A stretch of DNA of 64,000 nt, taken from contig NW_025954968.1 of assembly GCF_022376445.1 (NCBI RefSeq), positions 124,001 to 188,000 of the forward strand, given 5' to 3'. A program made the translations under genes and the position numbers. This DNA is from Fomitopsis serialis (lineage: Eukaryota > Basidiomycota > Agaricomycetes > Polyporales > Fomitopsidaceae). Shown in pieces: positions 10,909 to 23,074 of this stretch (position 1 is the first letter of the stretch; each line of letters opens with the position of its first letter). The notes under the pieces were generated by a model. That model was given only the letters and a program-made list of their open reading frames with translations. It was not told the DNA's origin and did no database searches.

Positions 10909-12633
10909 CTACCCTGCCCCAAGCAAGCTACTGAATAGCCCATCTATCTGCTCTTCGTGCCAGCCACCATGAGTGACGGGTACGGGTACCATGAAGTTCT
11001 GCAGTTTTGCGTGTGCTTCATATCGCAGCTTCCTGCCCTTGCTCGCCTTCGTATCGACCTTGAGCTTTTTCTTCGCCTTTCTCTCGCGCTGCTGCGCCAT
11101 CCAGTCTTGCTCCCCAACATCACCCGTGCGTGATTTGATGACATCGCGGAGAAGCTGCTGGTAGAAGTCCAGGTCGTCGAAGACTTCTGCGTCTTCCTTC
11201 TCTTCGTCATCGCCAGCATCTGCTCCACGAGGCTCATCTCGATGATCAGCAGATCCAAGGCGCTTCACGTTGCTCCTGCGCGTCTGCGTCCGTACGAGCA
11301 GCTTGTTCCCATCCGTGCGCAGGATGTCGTCGATCATGCCTACCACACCGAGCTTGCTCCTGTCGTCTTTGTTGAAGGCCGTCTTGTTCCCGAGGAGCAC
11401 GCTGGGCGCAACCGCTTGCACCTTCGCCGACCACTTCGCGAGCGTGTGAATGAGGTGCGAGTGGTAGCTCGCCTCGAGCGCTGACGCAGCCGCGGACAGG
11501 TCACGGAGGTGGTCTGGGTAGTCATACGATGGGTCTTGTTCCAAGTCCACTCTTCGTCGCTTGCGCGGGGGAGGCTCAATTGATTCGTTGTCCCTGAGAA
11601 GACCCTGCACGAGGATTAGCGAGGTCTAGAGCACGACTTGCGATATCGCAGTACCTCCTGCAGTGAGAAGAGGTCTTCGGTAAGTGCGGCTGCTTCGCCG
11701 AACATGCCTTGCAATGCTTCACGAGCAGAGCCGTGCTCGGCGAGATGGCTGAGATATGTGCCCTGTCAAGTAAGCGTAATAAGGGCATGCATGCGCAGCA
11801 AGGCATATTATCGCAGACGTACTGTCGGCAATCGATTCGCTGCAGTCACCACCTTCTGCATCTGTATCCGTGCGTCAAGCAGGGCGTCCCACAGTGCCTG
11901 TGAATTGACCGCTCGCGATGAAGCTGACGCCTGCAGGATTTAATAGAATGACGTACGATCTGGCGGGACACGGCCTTGCCCTTTTGCCGGTCCTCTTCTC
12001 GAGTCTTGCGCAGGTTGGACGCAAGGTCCGCATTGAGTTCTGGGTCGTTCGCAGGCTCGCTACTGGCCTCAATGGCCCGTGTGACACCTGTGAGGTCAGA
12101 AGGTGAGCGACGGAGAGCGGGGGATGCTTCCTCGCCGCTCTCTTCACGAGCCGAATCCTCCTGCTCTTCGTCTTCGCTGTCTTCGTCTGCGGCGTGTTCG
12201 TCTGCAGCGTCGGAGTAATCGTCTTCCTCCGACGGACTGGGCACCGACCCACCCACTTCGTCGTCGTCGCTGTCCTCGTCTGACTCTTGCAATAATTGCT
12301 TGCGGGTCGTGCGCACGCCGTCATATTTTTGATCAGTGACGCTGTCGTGCAGTTTACGTATTGCAGACGGCCTTGTTAGTCGCACAATTGGGCAGATTTA
12401 GCACGAATCAACAGATAGACGCATGTATGCTCACGCGACATCGATGTAGTGTTCTCTGGCCGCAGAGCTATCAATGGCAGGCTGTTCCTCTGAGTCCACG
12501 CCTGCCTGCACGTCTTCCGGGTCGAGGTCTGATGATCAAATGCCGGTGAGCGATACCCACGTATAGGAGGTTCCGTACCTACCTGCGGGTGCGGGTTCCG
12601 AGAGCTGGGCAAGCTGCTGGGCGAGCGTGAGGC
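10909..12633 (-). CDS. BFR2: Bfr2/AATF (Traub) rRNA-processing factor
   Basis: Nucleolar factor of small-subunit (90S) ribosome assembly. From the N-terminus: LTLAQQLAQLSEPAPA, AREHYIDV, then SAIRKLHDSVTDQKYDGVRTT, a long acidic stretch (SDEDSDDDEV), the AATF helical region (HLIHTLAKWSAKVQAVAPSVL), and the TRAUB domain (DDLDFYQQLLRDVI, then DTKASKGRKLRYEAHAKLQ, then NFMVPVPV). It ends GLFSSLLGAG. The exon beginning at 12633 follows a clean acceptor (CTGCAG|GCCTCACG). No in-frame ATG precedes it, so a very small first exon must lie upstream, somewhere in 12.65-13.0 kb, and I could not place it. The gene is convergent with POL3 and divergent from the AT-hook gene. Confidence 0.9.
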
Positions 12634-13328
12634 CTGCAGAGGGGCTGTGAGCGGAGCGGATACAAAAAGTCGGAAGACTGACGCGACATATTTCGACAGC
12701 GACTGGAGGGTGACCGCTGCAGCGTCGGGCTCTTGCCTCTTTGACGGAGAGCGAGGCGTCGAAATGGTCTAGAGGGAAGATGAGATTGATGCGATGGGGC
12801 GAGGCGGGTGCGAGGCAGGGGAGCGCGTGCGGGGCGGAAGGAAAGTTGAGACGGATCGTTGGCGGATCGAGTTTCGGTTGCGCAGGCGCCTCTCCCGCCG
12901 GAGCATTTTGCGCTTCACCCTCATCTCGCGTACCCGCCCCGGGCACCCCGCAGCCAACCTGGACGCCTTTCTGCAAACCAAATGCTTTGTACTGGCAGAA
13001 AATGGCAAAAAAGAACATTGTCTCCAGTACGTATCGTCCCCACCGCTCTTCACAGGCACCACATGTCCTTCTGGCCTCGTTGCACTCTTCCCCCTTCCCG
13101 CACGGCTCGCGCTGCTCTCGATCGCAAATGCACTGGGCCTACTTCCACGGCTCGTCCTGATTGCACCTGCAATCGATAGTTTGCCTTGCAGCTTCCTGTG
13201 ACGGCTCGTGTGCACCCCTCTTCACCGCGCATGTACCGTCAGCCCTTCTATACTTATGCCCACAGCTGCGCATGAAGAGCGGGTGCTGATCCTGTTCCGT
13301 AGATCCTCCAAAACCGCAAGCTTTTCCA

Positions 13329-16186
13329 ATGCCGGCTTCTCATTCCGTTATCGTAGGCGTCGCTACCGGGGCCAGCCCACTCTCGCTGGAGGACGACGAG
13401 GACGACATATGTCCCGTCTGCGAGAGCGAGTGCACATGCCAGAACAGGTCAAGACCTTCGCAGACAAGCAACAACAACGCAGTCGCAGTTTCAGCTCACT
13501 CTACCTCTACTTTCAACGGCTCTACGACGGCCTCGCCGGGGAATCCGAGCGGCTTGCAGTCCCTCAAGATCAAGCTCACACTCCCTCCGAACCTGAAGCA
13601 CCGCCCTCATCATGCCCAGGGCCCCTCTGTCGCCGGTGTGAACCCGTCTCGAAACCACGTCGCGTCTTCATCATCCACAGCGACCGAACAGTTACCGCAT
13701 CCTATTCCCACAGGCATCAGCGCCCACCATTTAGCGCGCGGCGTCGTCGACCCATCCGCTCCAAAGCGCAGAGGCCGCCCCCCAAAGGCCCTCGTTGCTG
13801 CACGGGAAGCAGCAAAAGCAGCGTTAGCCGTTCAGAATGCGTCCGGCGGTGCGTATTCGTACGACCCGCCGAGCGCGTCCGCCGGACGAAGCGCCTCGAC
13901 GCAGGCTTATACTGGGAAGGGCAAGCATCCTGCCAAATATATGCCCGCCAAGAAGCCTTCTGCCGCTGTCAAGAAGGCGCCAAAACAGAGGGGCAAAACT
14001 ACGACCGACCGCAGACTCGCATCCACCTTCGTCAAGGGCTTGCCGAGGCCGGTCTCGTCAGCCGAGTACAGCGACGGTCACTCGACCAGGTTCCCGACGT
14101 TCGTCTCCGCGGCGTCCAGCTCGTCGCCCAGTAGCTCGTCGGAGTCATCTGACTCGGAGTCTTCGCTGTCTTCTCTTGATTCTGACATTGAAGAAGAGAC
14201 GCGTCTCATTGTACAAGGGGAGGCGAGTAGGACCCAGGCACGGAAGGCCTCCGGTTCTGACAGCGCTCACGCGCATAAGAGGTGGGAGATACGCCCTCGC
14301 CAAAGAAGCGTGGGTTTAGGCCATGATGACGCAGACGTAGAGAGCGATGACAGCAGCGAGGGAGGGAGTGAGGGGGAGGACACTGACGATGAAGGTGCCG
14401 AGGAGGATGCCGATGCCGATACGGAAGGAGGCGGACTCGAGGACGTGGACTTAGACGACGACGACGAAACGAGCAGCAGGATCGGCATAACATTCAGTGA
14501 CGGAAGGGGCGCTGGCTGGAGTGACGACGAGGAGTCTTCCTTCGACGCCGACTTGTTCTTCACGAACCTGGATGGCTCGTCCGACTCAGATTCCTCGCCG
14601 GAACCCCCGAGCCACGATCCGTTCGCCGCGGCATCGGAATACGATTACTCGGGCTCGTTGACCGCCGACGAGGAGGATGCGCTACTGCTGATGGATCTTG
14701 ACCCGTCGATGCAACTCCGGCGTGGTCATGGGGAATTCGAGTTCGGCTTAGAGCTGGGAGAACTGTCCTTCGGCTGGGACGGCCAGGTGTTCTTCACGAG
14801 TACCACGCCCCAGCACACACGCGACTTCGGCTTCCAGCTCCAAGACGACGTCGAGATGCGCGAAGAGACGGAGGACGAGACACAGGGCACCGTGTCAACT
14901 GATGACGAATCGTCGACCATGGACGAGGTGATGTTGGATGAAAGCGATGGTGAGACGACGGAAGACGAGCTTATCGGTCCTGATGGTCTGCCGAATTCGC
15001 GCGCTATGATGCTTTTCCGCTGGCCTACGACTGTCTCCACGGTTGACCCCCAGTCTACCGTCAGCTCGTCTGCGAGTCCAGCACCACAGGTGCCTCCAAA
15101 TGCGTCGGAGAGTCTGCGCATCGCTCTGGCGTCATACGCTGGCCAGCAGGGATCTCCTGCCCCCACACCCGCCGACATACTCGCCGGCAGAGTAACTGTG
15201 GAGGAGATGGAAGAGATGGAGATGGAGAGATCCTACGCTGGGGCGCAGACTCCCGCCAAGAATCGAGCGGGTGGTGCTCCTACCATGGGGGAATTTTTGT
15301 CGACCGGCCCAAGCACCCAGGCGTCAGCGGTCATCGACGGCAAAGGCCCCTTCATCCCCAGTCCGTTCCCGAGATCGAAGATGACCCGCAAGCGCCGCCG
15401 TTCAGCGACGATGACCGACTCGAACGACGTCGCCTCTACTGTTGTACGTTCTCCCTCACAGAGCTTTCTGCACGTTTTGCTCAACAGTGTACAGGGCGAG
15501 ACTCCTTCCGGGTCCATCCTATCGGCCAGTCAATCATCCGAGGAGGCTGTGCCAGACACCCAGCTCGAGACATCCGAAATGTCGTCCGCCGAAGTCATTG
15601 ATCTCGACGACGTCCTTGATGCCTCGTTCCTCGACTCCGATCCCATTGGTCAAGAGCATGCGACGCAATCCTGCGGCGAGGCTACTTCGATGATGAGTCC
15701 TTCGACGGGTGCGCTCCTTAGTAGGTGGGACCGCATCCCTATGGCCACGTTCCGAAGGACTCGAGAGATAAACAAGGTGGATGGTTCCGCCTCCGACACT
15801 GGTCTGAGCGTTTTCGGTGGGATGGGCTCCATCAATGCTCTGCTCACCCCAACCAAGCCAACCGACAAGAAGTCCACGTCTGCCCGCAAACGCGGAAAAG
15901 CGAAGGGGCGAGCTCTCTCGGCTCGCCCTTCGACCCTGCAGTTCGCGACGGCGACCGAACGCCGACGTCTACGAGCCCGCAGCACGGCTTCAGGCCGCCA
16001 AAGAAAGAGTTGCGGAGAGAGAAGGCGATGATGAAGCGGAAGATGATGAGCAAGCCGCTCCCGCCTCGTCACCAAGCTCAATTCCGCCAACATCACCATC
16101 ATCCGAACTCCAAGTCGCGCGCATCCGGTTCGATGCAGCGCATGAACAGTTTCGCTGGTTCTTCGTCACCCTCCTTCAACCTGTGA
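13329..16186 (+). CDS. AT-hook acidic nuclear protein, Ifh1/Crf1-like
   Basis: Likely a transcriptional co-regulator. The N-terminus has a cysteine cluster (DDICPVCESECTC) and the consensus AT-hook KRRGRPPKA near residue 140. Long serine/aspartate/glutamate tracts follow (14.1-14.5 kb), then a conserved-looking block DGETTEDELIGPDGLPNSRA with LFRWP. This layout and the TTEDE..GPDGLP block recall fungal Crf1/Ifh1 proteins, which control ribosomal-protein genes; that assignment is by memory and tentative. The frame starting at 13329 stops at 16031, but a basic tail (PKKELRREKAMMKRKMM ... SSSPSFNL, ending 16186) continues one frame away. One more G in the run at 15905-15908 joins them. The gene appears to have few or no introns. 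Confidence 0.6.
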
Positions 16187-16679
16187 ATTATCCCAGGCAT
16201 CAAATTTGTATTAATCGGCGCGACAGGCCCCTTGCGGCCTATGCGTCCAATTGTCCATAGCTGTAATCTTGCACGGTCGTTCGTTTCTCATCGGTAGTGT
16301 TGTCGTTCGTTTCCGTCGTCTTTTCATCTTGTCCATCCAACGCATTCGCTCCCATCAATGCCCCCCTCTCTCATTCTATGTCTCGTATCCAAGACTCTTG
16401 GTTCCAATGCTGTATGTACCTGCACCGAAGTGTCCCGGCCAATGAATGAAATGCAATGTGATTTTCATGTGGAATTCATGGTGAGTGCGAGCGTATGGGC
16501 GCCTGCACGCTCCTCGGTTCGCGTGACGCACCAGCCACTGCGGCGGCCCAGTCGACGTTGTTCTCCCCGACATCTGCGCCCAAGCTCAGAACAGGTTTCT
16601 TCACCTTCTTGCATAGTTGGTCTCTTTCTGTCTCTGTATCTCGTTCTGACGACAACCACCACTCTTTCGGAGCTACAGT

Positions 16680-18840
16680 ATGGACGGCTTTGAGGATGAG
16701 AACCCTTTCGAGACAGAGCCCGAGCGCAACCATTCCGACACGTCCTCGTCCTCCAGAGTGGCGGTATCGGAACCCCCTTCACCGCTTCCGAATCCGTCTC
16801 TGCCTCTGAGCTCCCCGCCACTGTCGCCGTCTTCGAGGCGACCGACATTCCCGTCGCAAGGCTCGCACCGACAACCGCAGACGTACAAGAGCGACTTCTG
16901 CTGTGCGCGGGACCAGTGGTTACACTCTGGCGAGGATGTGGAGATATTGGTCAGTGGCGTCCCTCTCTTCAAGACGCTATGGTCCCTCTATCGCGCTTGT
17001 GAAGCTGAAGTGCGGGTTGTCGTGTTGTAGGTCGTGGACGCAGTGAAGACATCCGTCAATTCAAACTCGCCGTACATCGCCTACGTCATTCGCGCGGGGT
17101 ACGCGTATTCATATACACCACTAGTGGTCTAAACTCACGTTGAGAACAGGACGCCTCTGCCCATCACAGATACTCTGAGTTCGAGTCACTGAGGCTGAAC
17201 CTCGTGAAGCTATACCCGACGCTCATCATACCTCCAATACCGTCAAAGCAGACTATAGGAGACTATGCAATCAAGCAAGCAAAGGCGAAGGAGGATGCCG
17301 CTATGATCGCTCGGCGGAAGCGTATGCTGCAGACCTTCCTCAACCGCATCACTCGGCACCCTATTCTGTCGAACGAGCACATCTTCCACCGATTCCTGGA
17401 CGGCGAGGTTTCATGGGTGCGTATACCTGTCTAATATTCCCTTCGCCGAATTGACCTGAGTACGTTCGTAGTCCGAGGTTCTACATTCTCCGCCTTTGTC
17501 GCTACTCCCGAAGAATATCTTGAAAGCACCGTCCCACAACCCTACAGACCAGAGCGCTTCCCCTGCCTACGCAGCTCTACCCAACCCGTCAGCGGCGCAC
17601 CCTTTGCGAAGGCCGACCAACGATTCCTGGACTCTGAGGTATTCACGAACAAGTTCGCTGCACATCTCGGAGGGCCCATGGAGAAGGTTACACGACGAAC
17701 AATGAAGCGGTGGTCGGGTACGTATGCGGCATCTCTATGGCCTTACGAATCGCTCAATGTGTCTGCGAAGACTACGCCCAGGATCACTCAGATCTCGGAG
17801 CTACACTCAACGGTTTCAGCTTGAATGAGAGCGGTCAGCTTTCCACCGCCGTCGAGAAGACCGGCCAGGCTATCGATGCTACTTACATGTCCACAACGAA
17901 ATTGGTTAGTACCGCCGCCAGTCTCTCGGAAACGTGCTCATGGTCAGAGACAGCTACAAGAGTTTGAGCAAGATTGGGCAGAGCCCCTGCACGAATACAG
18001 CCAGTTCGCAGACATCATCAAGAAGCTGCTCGTCTACCGGCATCAGAAGCACGTACAGTATGAGATGACTCAGGACCAGCTCGAAGCCAAGCGTGAGCAG
18101 CTCGAGGAGCTGAGAAGAGCGAGCGCGAGGCGCGGCGGCTGGAAGAGGCTTTGAGCCAGGGGCGTGTAAGTAGCCTGAGTTCATCGCGCGTGGGCAAGCC
18201 AGGTGCGGACGACGAGAATGGCACAGAAGAGGGGACGACGGATGAGCACGACGCTGCAGACGCGCCGCAACCGGAGCCGTCAGTGTATCTTCCGCCACAT
18301 CCGGGACCAAGTCCCGTCAGGAGGCGGGCGCCCGGGATGGGATTCCTCAATGCCCTCAGCTATACCTGCATGGTATGATGGATGTAGATCCCGAGACTGC
18401 GAGGCGGAACAACATCAGCAAGACCAGGGAGACCATCTCGCAGGTATGTCGTATTGGCAACGATTCGCAGGAAATGGTCATCTCATGTACATCTGTACAG
18501 CTCGAGGACGCTCTGCATCTGGTGGCGCAGGACCTAAAGTACTCGAGCTCAACAATTCAGGCAGACCTAGACCGCTTCCAGCGGCAGAAGGTGGCTGACA
18601 TGAGGGAAATGGCGATCAGCATGGCCAGAAGCCACCGGGACTGGTGCAGGAAGGTATGTGACCATGATAATCATCGTCTCCACACTCCTCAGCTCATTGG
18701 GCGAACCTCAGAACCTTGCAGCATGGGAAGAGGCTAAAGCCGAAATCGCGAAGATACCTGACCACCCAAACCGGACCCCGGACGACGAGGCTCACAAGAC
18801 GGCCAGAAGAGATTCGACTACTACCATTAACGGCCGATGA
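16680..18840 (+). CDS. SNX41: sorting nexin Snx41/Atg20 (PX-BAR)
   Basis: Binds phosphatidylinositol-3-phosphate on endosomes and works in retrieval from endosomes and in selective autophagy. The N-terminus (MDGFEDENPFE, then serine/proline-rich) is disordered. The PX domain runs from DVEILVVDAVKTS through RYSEFESLRLNLVKLYPT to FLNRITRHPILSNEHIFHRFL. Next comes the family-typical SEVLHSPPLSLLPKNILKAP, then a split BAR region (DLGATLNGFSLNES and QEFEQDWAEPLHEYSQFADI, then LEDALHLVAQDLKYSSSTI). It ends in DDEAHKTARRDST. The PX core does not splice in frame between 17040 and 17170. One additional G in the run at 17096-17099 gives a canonical GT donor and keeps the basic RYSEF lipid-binding motif. 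Otherwise an acceptor at 17169 would delete that arginine. Confidence 0.87.
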
Positions 18841-19520
18841 AGACCGCCAGAATGGGCTCCCTAGCACGTCTCGCTGTGGGCGTATGTCGTAGCGGACATG
18901 CTGTTGGTTGTACGTAGCCTAGCTGCATGCGTTTTAGTATTAGTATTTGCTCTCTTTATTGGACTGGATTATTGACTGGTGCTTCGGATAGTTGTGCGTG
19001 AATGTTTCCTCCTGCAGCGTACCTCCCTCGTGCCCGACATTGGTGCTAGATGTGTCGTATTCCAGCTAGGTCCAATCGTTGGCCCGCACAGAAGTGCGCA
19101 TAGGAGCGGGGTTATTGGCGATCCGGACACTGTGCCGCTCGACCTGGGCGCCTAGCAAGGTCGCGGTGTGCTCATGGTATGCTGGTCGTGTATCATAAAG
19201 ACCGGCGTGTGTGATCGGTGTTCGTGACTCGTCATCAATCCATCTGAAGGCCGCGAGCGTCGTAACATGGTACAACTTGGATAGATGCAAGGCAAGCCCA
19301 TGCCATACAGTACCATGAGTCACTATCATGTAAAACACATTGTTCAACGGAGTAACTTTTCGCAGCTTGGCAAGCAGATCACCAACAACAATGCCAACTG
19401 CCTCAGCTGCTGTAATCCCAATATGCCTGAAGGAACACAAATTAGCATCCAAGGATCTGTAACTAGTATCTTATGAGATACATACATGATCCATGTTGCA
19501 CAGCAGGACTATTTCCTCCA
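18841..19520. other. gap between SNX41 and F-box gene
   Basis: An open minus-strand frame of 128 codons at 19066-19452 (GITAAEAVGIVVGDLLAKL, FYMIVTHGTVWHGLALHL) has an amphipathic protein look. I recognise no domain. It may be a separate small gene, or the last exon of the F-box gene upstream on that strand. The rest of the gap shows nothing. Confidence 0.3.
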
Positions 19521-20850
19521 TCATTTGTATGGCAGTGTCAGGTCAGGAAACTGCGACTCCTGGGCAGCACTGTGCACTCCGAGACTGGGAGTAGATGGAT
19601 CCATGCTGAGTCCCTGTGCACGCTTGAACTGAAGCTGTCCCTTGGCTCTGAGGAAGTCAAGGTGCTCATACAGCACAGCTCTGGCTTCAATGAGAGGGAG
19701 GACATTGTCATCAGCACCAATGACCTCCAGAGAAGCTCTAGACAATGGTCCACTTTGGAAAAGTGTTGCTAGTTGGTTGAGATCCAGCAAACCAAGAGTT
19801 GGTGGTGTGATCCAAAGCACCACTTTTTTCATGGCAGTTGATGTGATCTGCTGCAAGATTGCCAGAATATCCATGGCTTCAGCATCAAGCTGGAGTGTCT
19901 GGAGTGACGTGCTTCTTGACAAGCCACCATGTCTGCAGAATTGACCTACATAGTGCTCTATTAGCACCTCAACTTTCATCAACAGGATTCATTGCAATCA
20001 TTACCTGCAACAGCCTGTTCATTAACCTTATGCCAGTGCTCATCATGTGTCATGAACCAGAGATTGAGGTAATGCAGGCTTGCACCACAGTATTGGATAT
20101 ACTGGACAACATTCAATGCAGCAATAGCATCATTGATGGCATTGACAGTCAGGGTGTGGACATGGGGAGGGGAGTTGCAGTGTCTGAGGGCTGCAAGTAT
20201 GTACGAGAAGGAACCATCCAGGTCAAGGCTATGGAGACTGTGGGGCATCTGCCAGTTGGCAGGGACTTCATGAGGATAGAATGCATCATGGTACAGCACT
20301 TCTTCATCCACATATTTGAAAACCTCGAGTGTCTGAGCTGCTGATACGAAGTTGAGTGCTGAATAGTCCGAGGGATGAGTCCGAGTCAGGTTCGAGATGG
20401 ATAAACACTGTATGTGCTTGCAAAGATCTCGAATGATGTTCTGCGACTGCTGGTCCTGCCAACATAGGTCGGACAGTGAAAGGCTCCGAAGAGCTACGAG
20501 TAGGTGAGGTTGGATGCCGGGTAGTGCATCGTCGAGCCAATGATGCGGGGTGTGCACAGGCTGCGAGAGGTAGTCGTCATAAATCTCCACATGGCGCACG
20601 TACGGGAGTACTGGGGGCAATGCGTTCAGGGAGCGACCAGTGTCCCAGCCATGACGACTGAGAAAGAAGGTGCGGAATTGATGCATGCGCACGCTGGAAC
20701 CCATGATCGACAGACCATGGCGCAGGTTGCGAGCGCGCTGTTGTCGTCATGTAGGTGGTCGATGACGATGTCGCATAGCTCGGGATAGAGTCGAGGAGAT
20801 GGAGACGTCGCAGACATGATGCTGGTGTACTGCAGCTGGCGTCGACTCAT
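19521..20850 (-). CDS. F-box protein with LRR-like region (frame broken)
   Basis: Probably a substrate receptor of SCF ubiquitin ligases, from a family expanded in Agaricomycetes. The N-terminus carries an F-box-like segment (RLYPELCDIVIDHLHDD, then ALATCAMVCRSWVPA). The following leucine-rich part (RMHQFRTFFLSRHGWDTGRSL ... LPPVLPYVRHVEIYDDYL) is one frame away, and the switch lies near 20692 with no room for an intron. A later intron joins VNEQAVAG to QFCRHGGLSRSTSLQTLQL. The C-terminus (EHLDFLRAKGQLQFKRAQGL) is typical of the family. Two methionines could start it, 20850 or 20817. Either one base is missing in the assembly or this copy is a pseudogene. Confidence 0.6.
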
Positions 20851-21399
20851 GAGTCGCTCGACAGTGGGCCTCAGTAGCCTTGGCAGTGGGATGCGGCGGC
20901 AAATGCTGGCGAATGCTTAGAGTTAGTCTCCCCAAGCAAAATGAACATTTCATTCAAACTTCGTACCTTGATATGCGGATGTTTGCGTCCTACTTCAGCT
21001 CCAGAGTCACCGGCTGACCGGTTACTTGCGAAACGTTGGGTTCGAGTTGGTTGAAAGACACGGCGCGCTGCAGGCGCTGAAGCTGAAGGCCGCGCGAATT
21101 CGAATCAGTGAAAATGCTAAATCTACTTCAAGTTGGCTTGACGCCAACGCGCCACACTCAATTTCCTGAACGAAGTGTATCATGCCATTCATTCGCTAAA
21201 GTACAGTATGAAAGGGAACCGCCGGAGCCCAGCGTACATATCTAAGTCGTCTCAATGCGTGTAATAAGAGTGTGGATGTAAAGTATGTTTACATATGTTC
21301 CAGATGAGCCGTAACGAAGCCGAATCGACTGTGCTAACCCGCCACGGCAGACGCACGTAAGGTCGAAACCCATAATGTCCCTGGCGAACCATACTATGA
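20851..21399. other. intergenic, no gene seen
   Basis: This is the promoter side of the F-box gene and the 3' side of the coiled-coil gene. Only short open frames are present, and no repeat or RNA motif was noticed. Confidence 0.5.
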
Positions 21400-22840
21400 C
21401 TAGACCGGGACCTCCACCGGCTTGCCCACCTCCGGCAGACTGACGGCGTCGAGCGAAGCTCCCTCGGCGTCCTGGACGAGGATGTTGGCCTGAGGCATCG
21501 AGGAGGCGGGACTAACAGGCTCCGTCGTGGAGTCCGCAATAGACGAAGTGTCCGAGCCATGGTAAGGAGGCTCTTGCGGGACGCGCACAGGGCTGGACGT
21601 CGAAGAGATGCTCGACCTTGGACTGAAGAAGCCGCCTAGCTTACGCGTAACCGGTGGTACACTAGGCGTCGACGAGGGCGCAGGCGCAGGAGAATTCACA
21701 GGTGTCTCGGGCGTCGACCAGAGCTTGAAGCCCCAGCGTGACGCAGCACCCTGTTGGCTCGTGGCAGGGGTGGAATTAGGCTTTGTCGCAGCGCGGATGG
21801 TGGACCGGGCCGTCTGCTCGCCCACGCTATTCTCAGCAATGAACGTGCGAAGTGCCCGCACGCAGCTCTCGGAGGCCTCTCGTGCCTCCTGAACCTCGCG
21901 CAGCTCGTGCTTGGTCTCGTCCAATTGCTCCTTGACCTTCTCGAGCTCCTTGCGCAAGGTATCCGTCTGAAGGTTATCGAGCGACGGGACATCAGGCAGC
22001 TGCGAGGAGCCCCAGCCAAACATCCCCGACCTCCTCTTGGACTGTCCCCTGTGAGCGGAGGGCTGCGGATGGACTGCGAGGGATCAGGAGAGGTGAAACC
22101 CGGCGAGGTCGGCCACTGGCCATTGTCACCAGACGTGGGGGCGCTCGCGAAGCCGGGATCAGAGAGGGACACAATCCGACGGTGGCCTGCGCGTGCGGGG
22201 CTGCCAGTCAGAGGGGTGAAGGACGCACGCTTCGACGTCGGCGGGCCGTTCATCGGCGTGGAGCCCGGCTGCGAAAGGTCGACGGAGAGGTTGCCTATCT
22301 GGCTCCTGCGCCTGCTCTCGGTCTGTAACCGCATCAAGGCGCGTCTGTGCAACTCGCGTGTAAGTCATAGCAAATGGATTGTTATGTCGGAACCGCTCGC
22401 ACCTGCTCTCCTCGACCTTCTGGCGGAGCATGGCAATAGCTTCTTCATCCTCCTGGTGCTTATCCCGCGCCGCGGAGAGCTGAGCCTCCGTGCGCAGACA
22501 CTTATCCGCTACGCTCTCTAGCGCGTCCTTCACGTTCTCCTCCCTGAACTTCGTTTCCGCAAGCTCGTTCTTCAGACGTCGCGCTCTCTGGTGACATCCT
22601 CCAGGCTCATCCGAAGTTGGGTCACGATGGACGCGAGGACGTTGGTGTCCAAGGACTGTGGCCGCGCGCCCCGGGTCTCCACTCGCGCAGGCGAGTTAGG
22701 CAGGGACTCGCTCTCGAGTTCGCGTTCAAGTGCGAGAGAGAGGTCGATAGAATGTGGCCGGTCGGACTTGGGAGAATGCCATCGTGATATTCATGTTCGA
22801 AGGAGTCGTCGGTATTGGACATAACCAGTGCGGGAGACAT
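21400..22840 (-). CDS. coiled-coil protein of unknown function
   Basis: I do not recognise the family. The best model starts at 22840 (MSPAL) and splices over about 60 bases to SDRPHSIDLSLALERELE. It continues with LDTNVLASIVTQLRMSLEDV, a coiled coil (RLKNELAETKFREENVKDAL, EEAIAMLRQKVEESR), a 55-base intron, SRRRSQIGNLSVDL, a serine/proline-rich low-complexity part, and RRSGMFGWGSSQLPDVPSLD. A second coiled coil follows (LRKELEKVKEQLDETKHELR). It ends SLPEVGKPVEVPV. Two single-base breaks interrupt this reading, at about 22578 and at 22039-22040. Each is closed by one extra C on the coding strand. Coiled coils with a phospho-site-rich linker suggest a scaffold or trafficking role, which is only inference. 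Confidence 0.55.
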
Positions 22841-23052
22841 GATGGTTGAAGTCGAAGACAACCACGTAGAAGTGCTAGGTTGGCGTAGCCGCCTCGGAGG
22901 AGCAGCAGTGCCAGCACTGGATGGTGGCAGTGGTGGATGAGGCAAGCGCAGTGAGCGAGGGGAGCAACGGCCGTGCAAAGTCGCGGTTGGACAGCCCGCG
23001 TGCGGCGCGTGCCACATATGTCAGAAATTACCAAATCGGAACGCAGCCGTTT

Positions 23053-23074
23053 GCGACGCGACGCGTCGCGTCGC
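23053..23074. promoter_or_regulatory. 22-bp perfect palindrome centred on ACGCGT
   Basis: GCGACGCGACG is followed directly by its reverse complement, with the MluI box ACGCGT at the centre. It lies 213 bases upstream of the coiled-coil gene start. It could be an MBF-type site or a dimeric factor's operator; only the palindrome itself is certain. Confidence 0.4.

Noticed and set aside
13208..14134. 308-codon plus-strand frame overlapping the AT-hook gene
   Set aside because: The 13329 frame carries the AT-hook, acidic tracts and conserved blocks; this one is arginine/proline-rich by composition.
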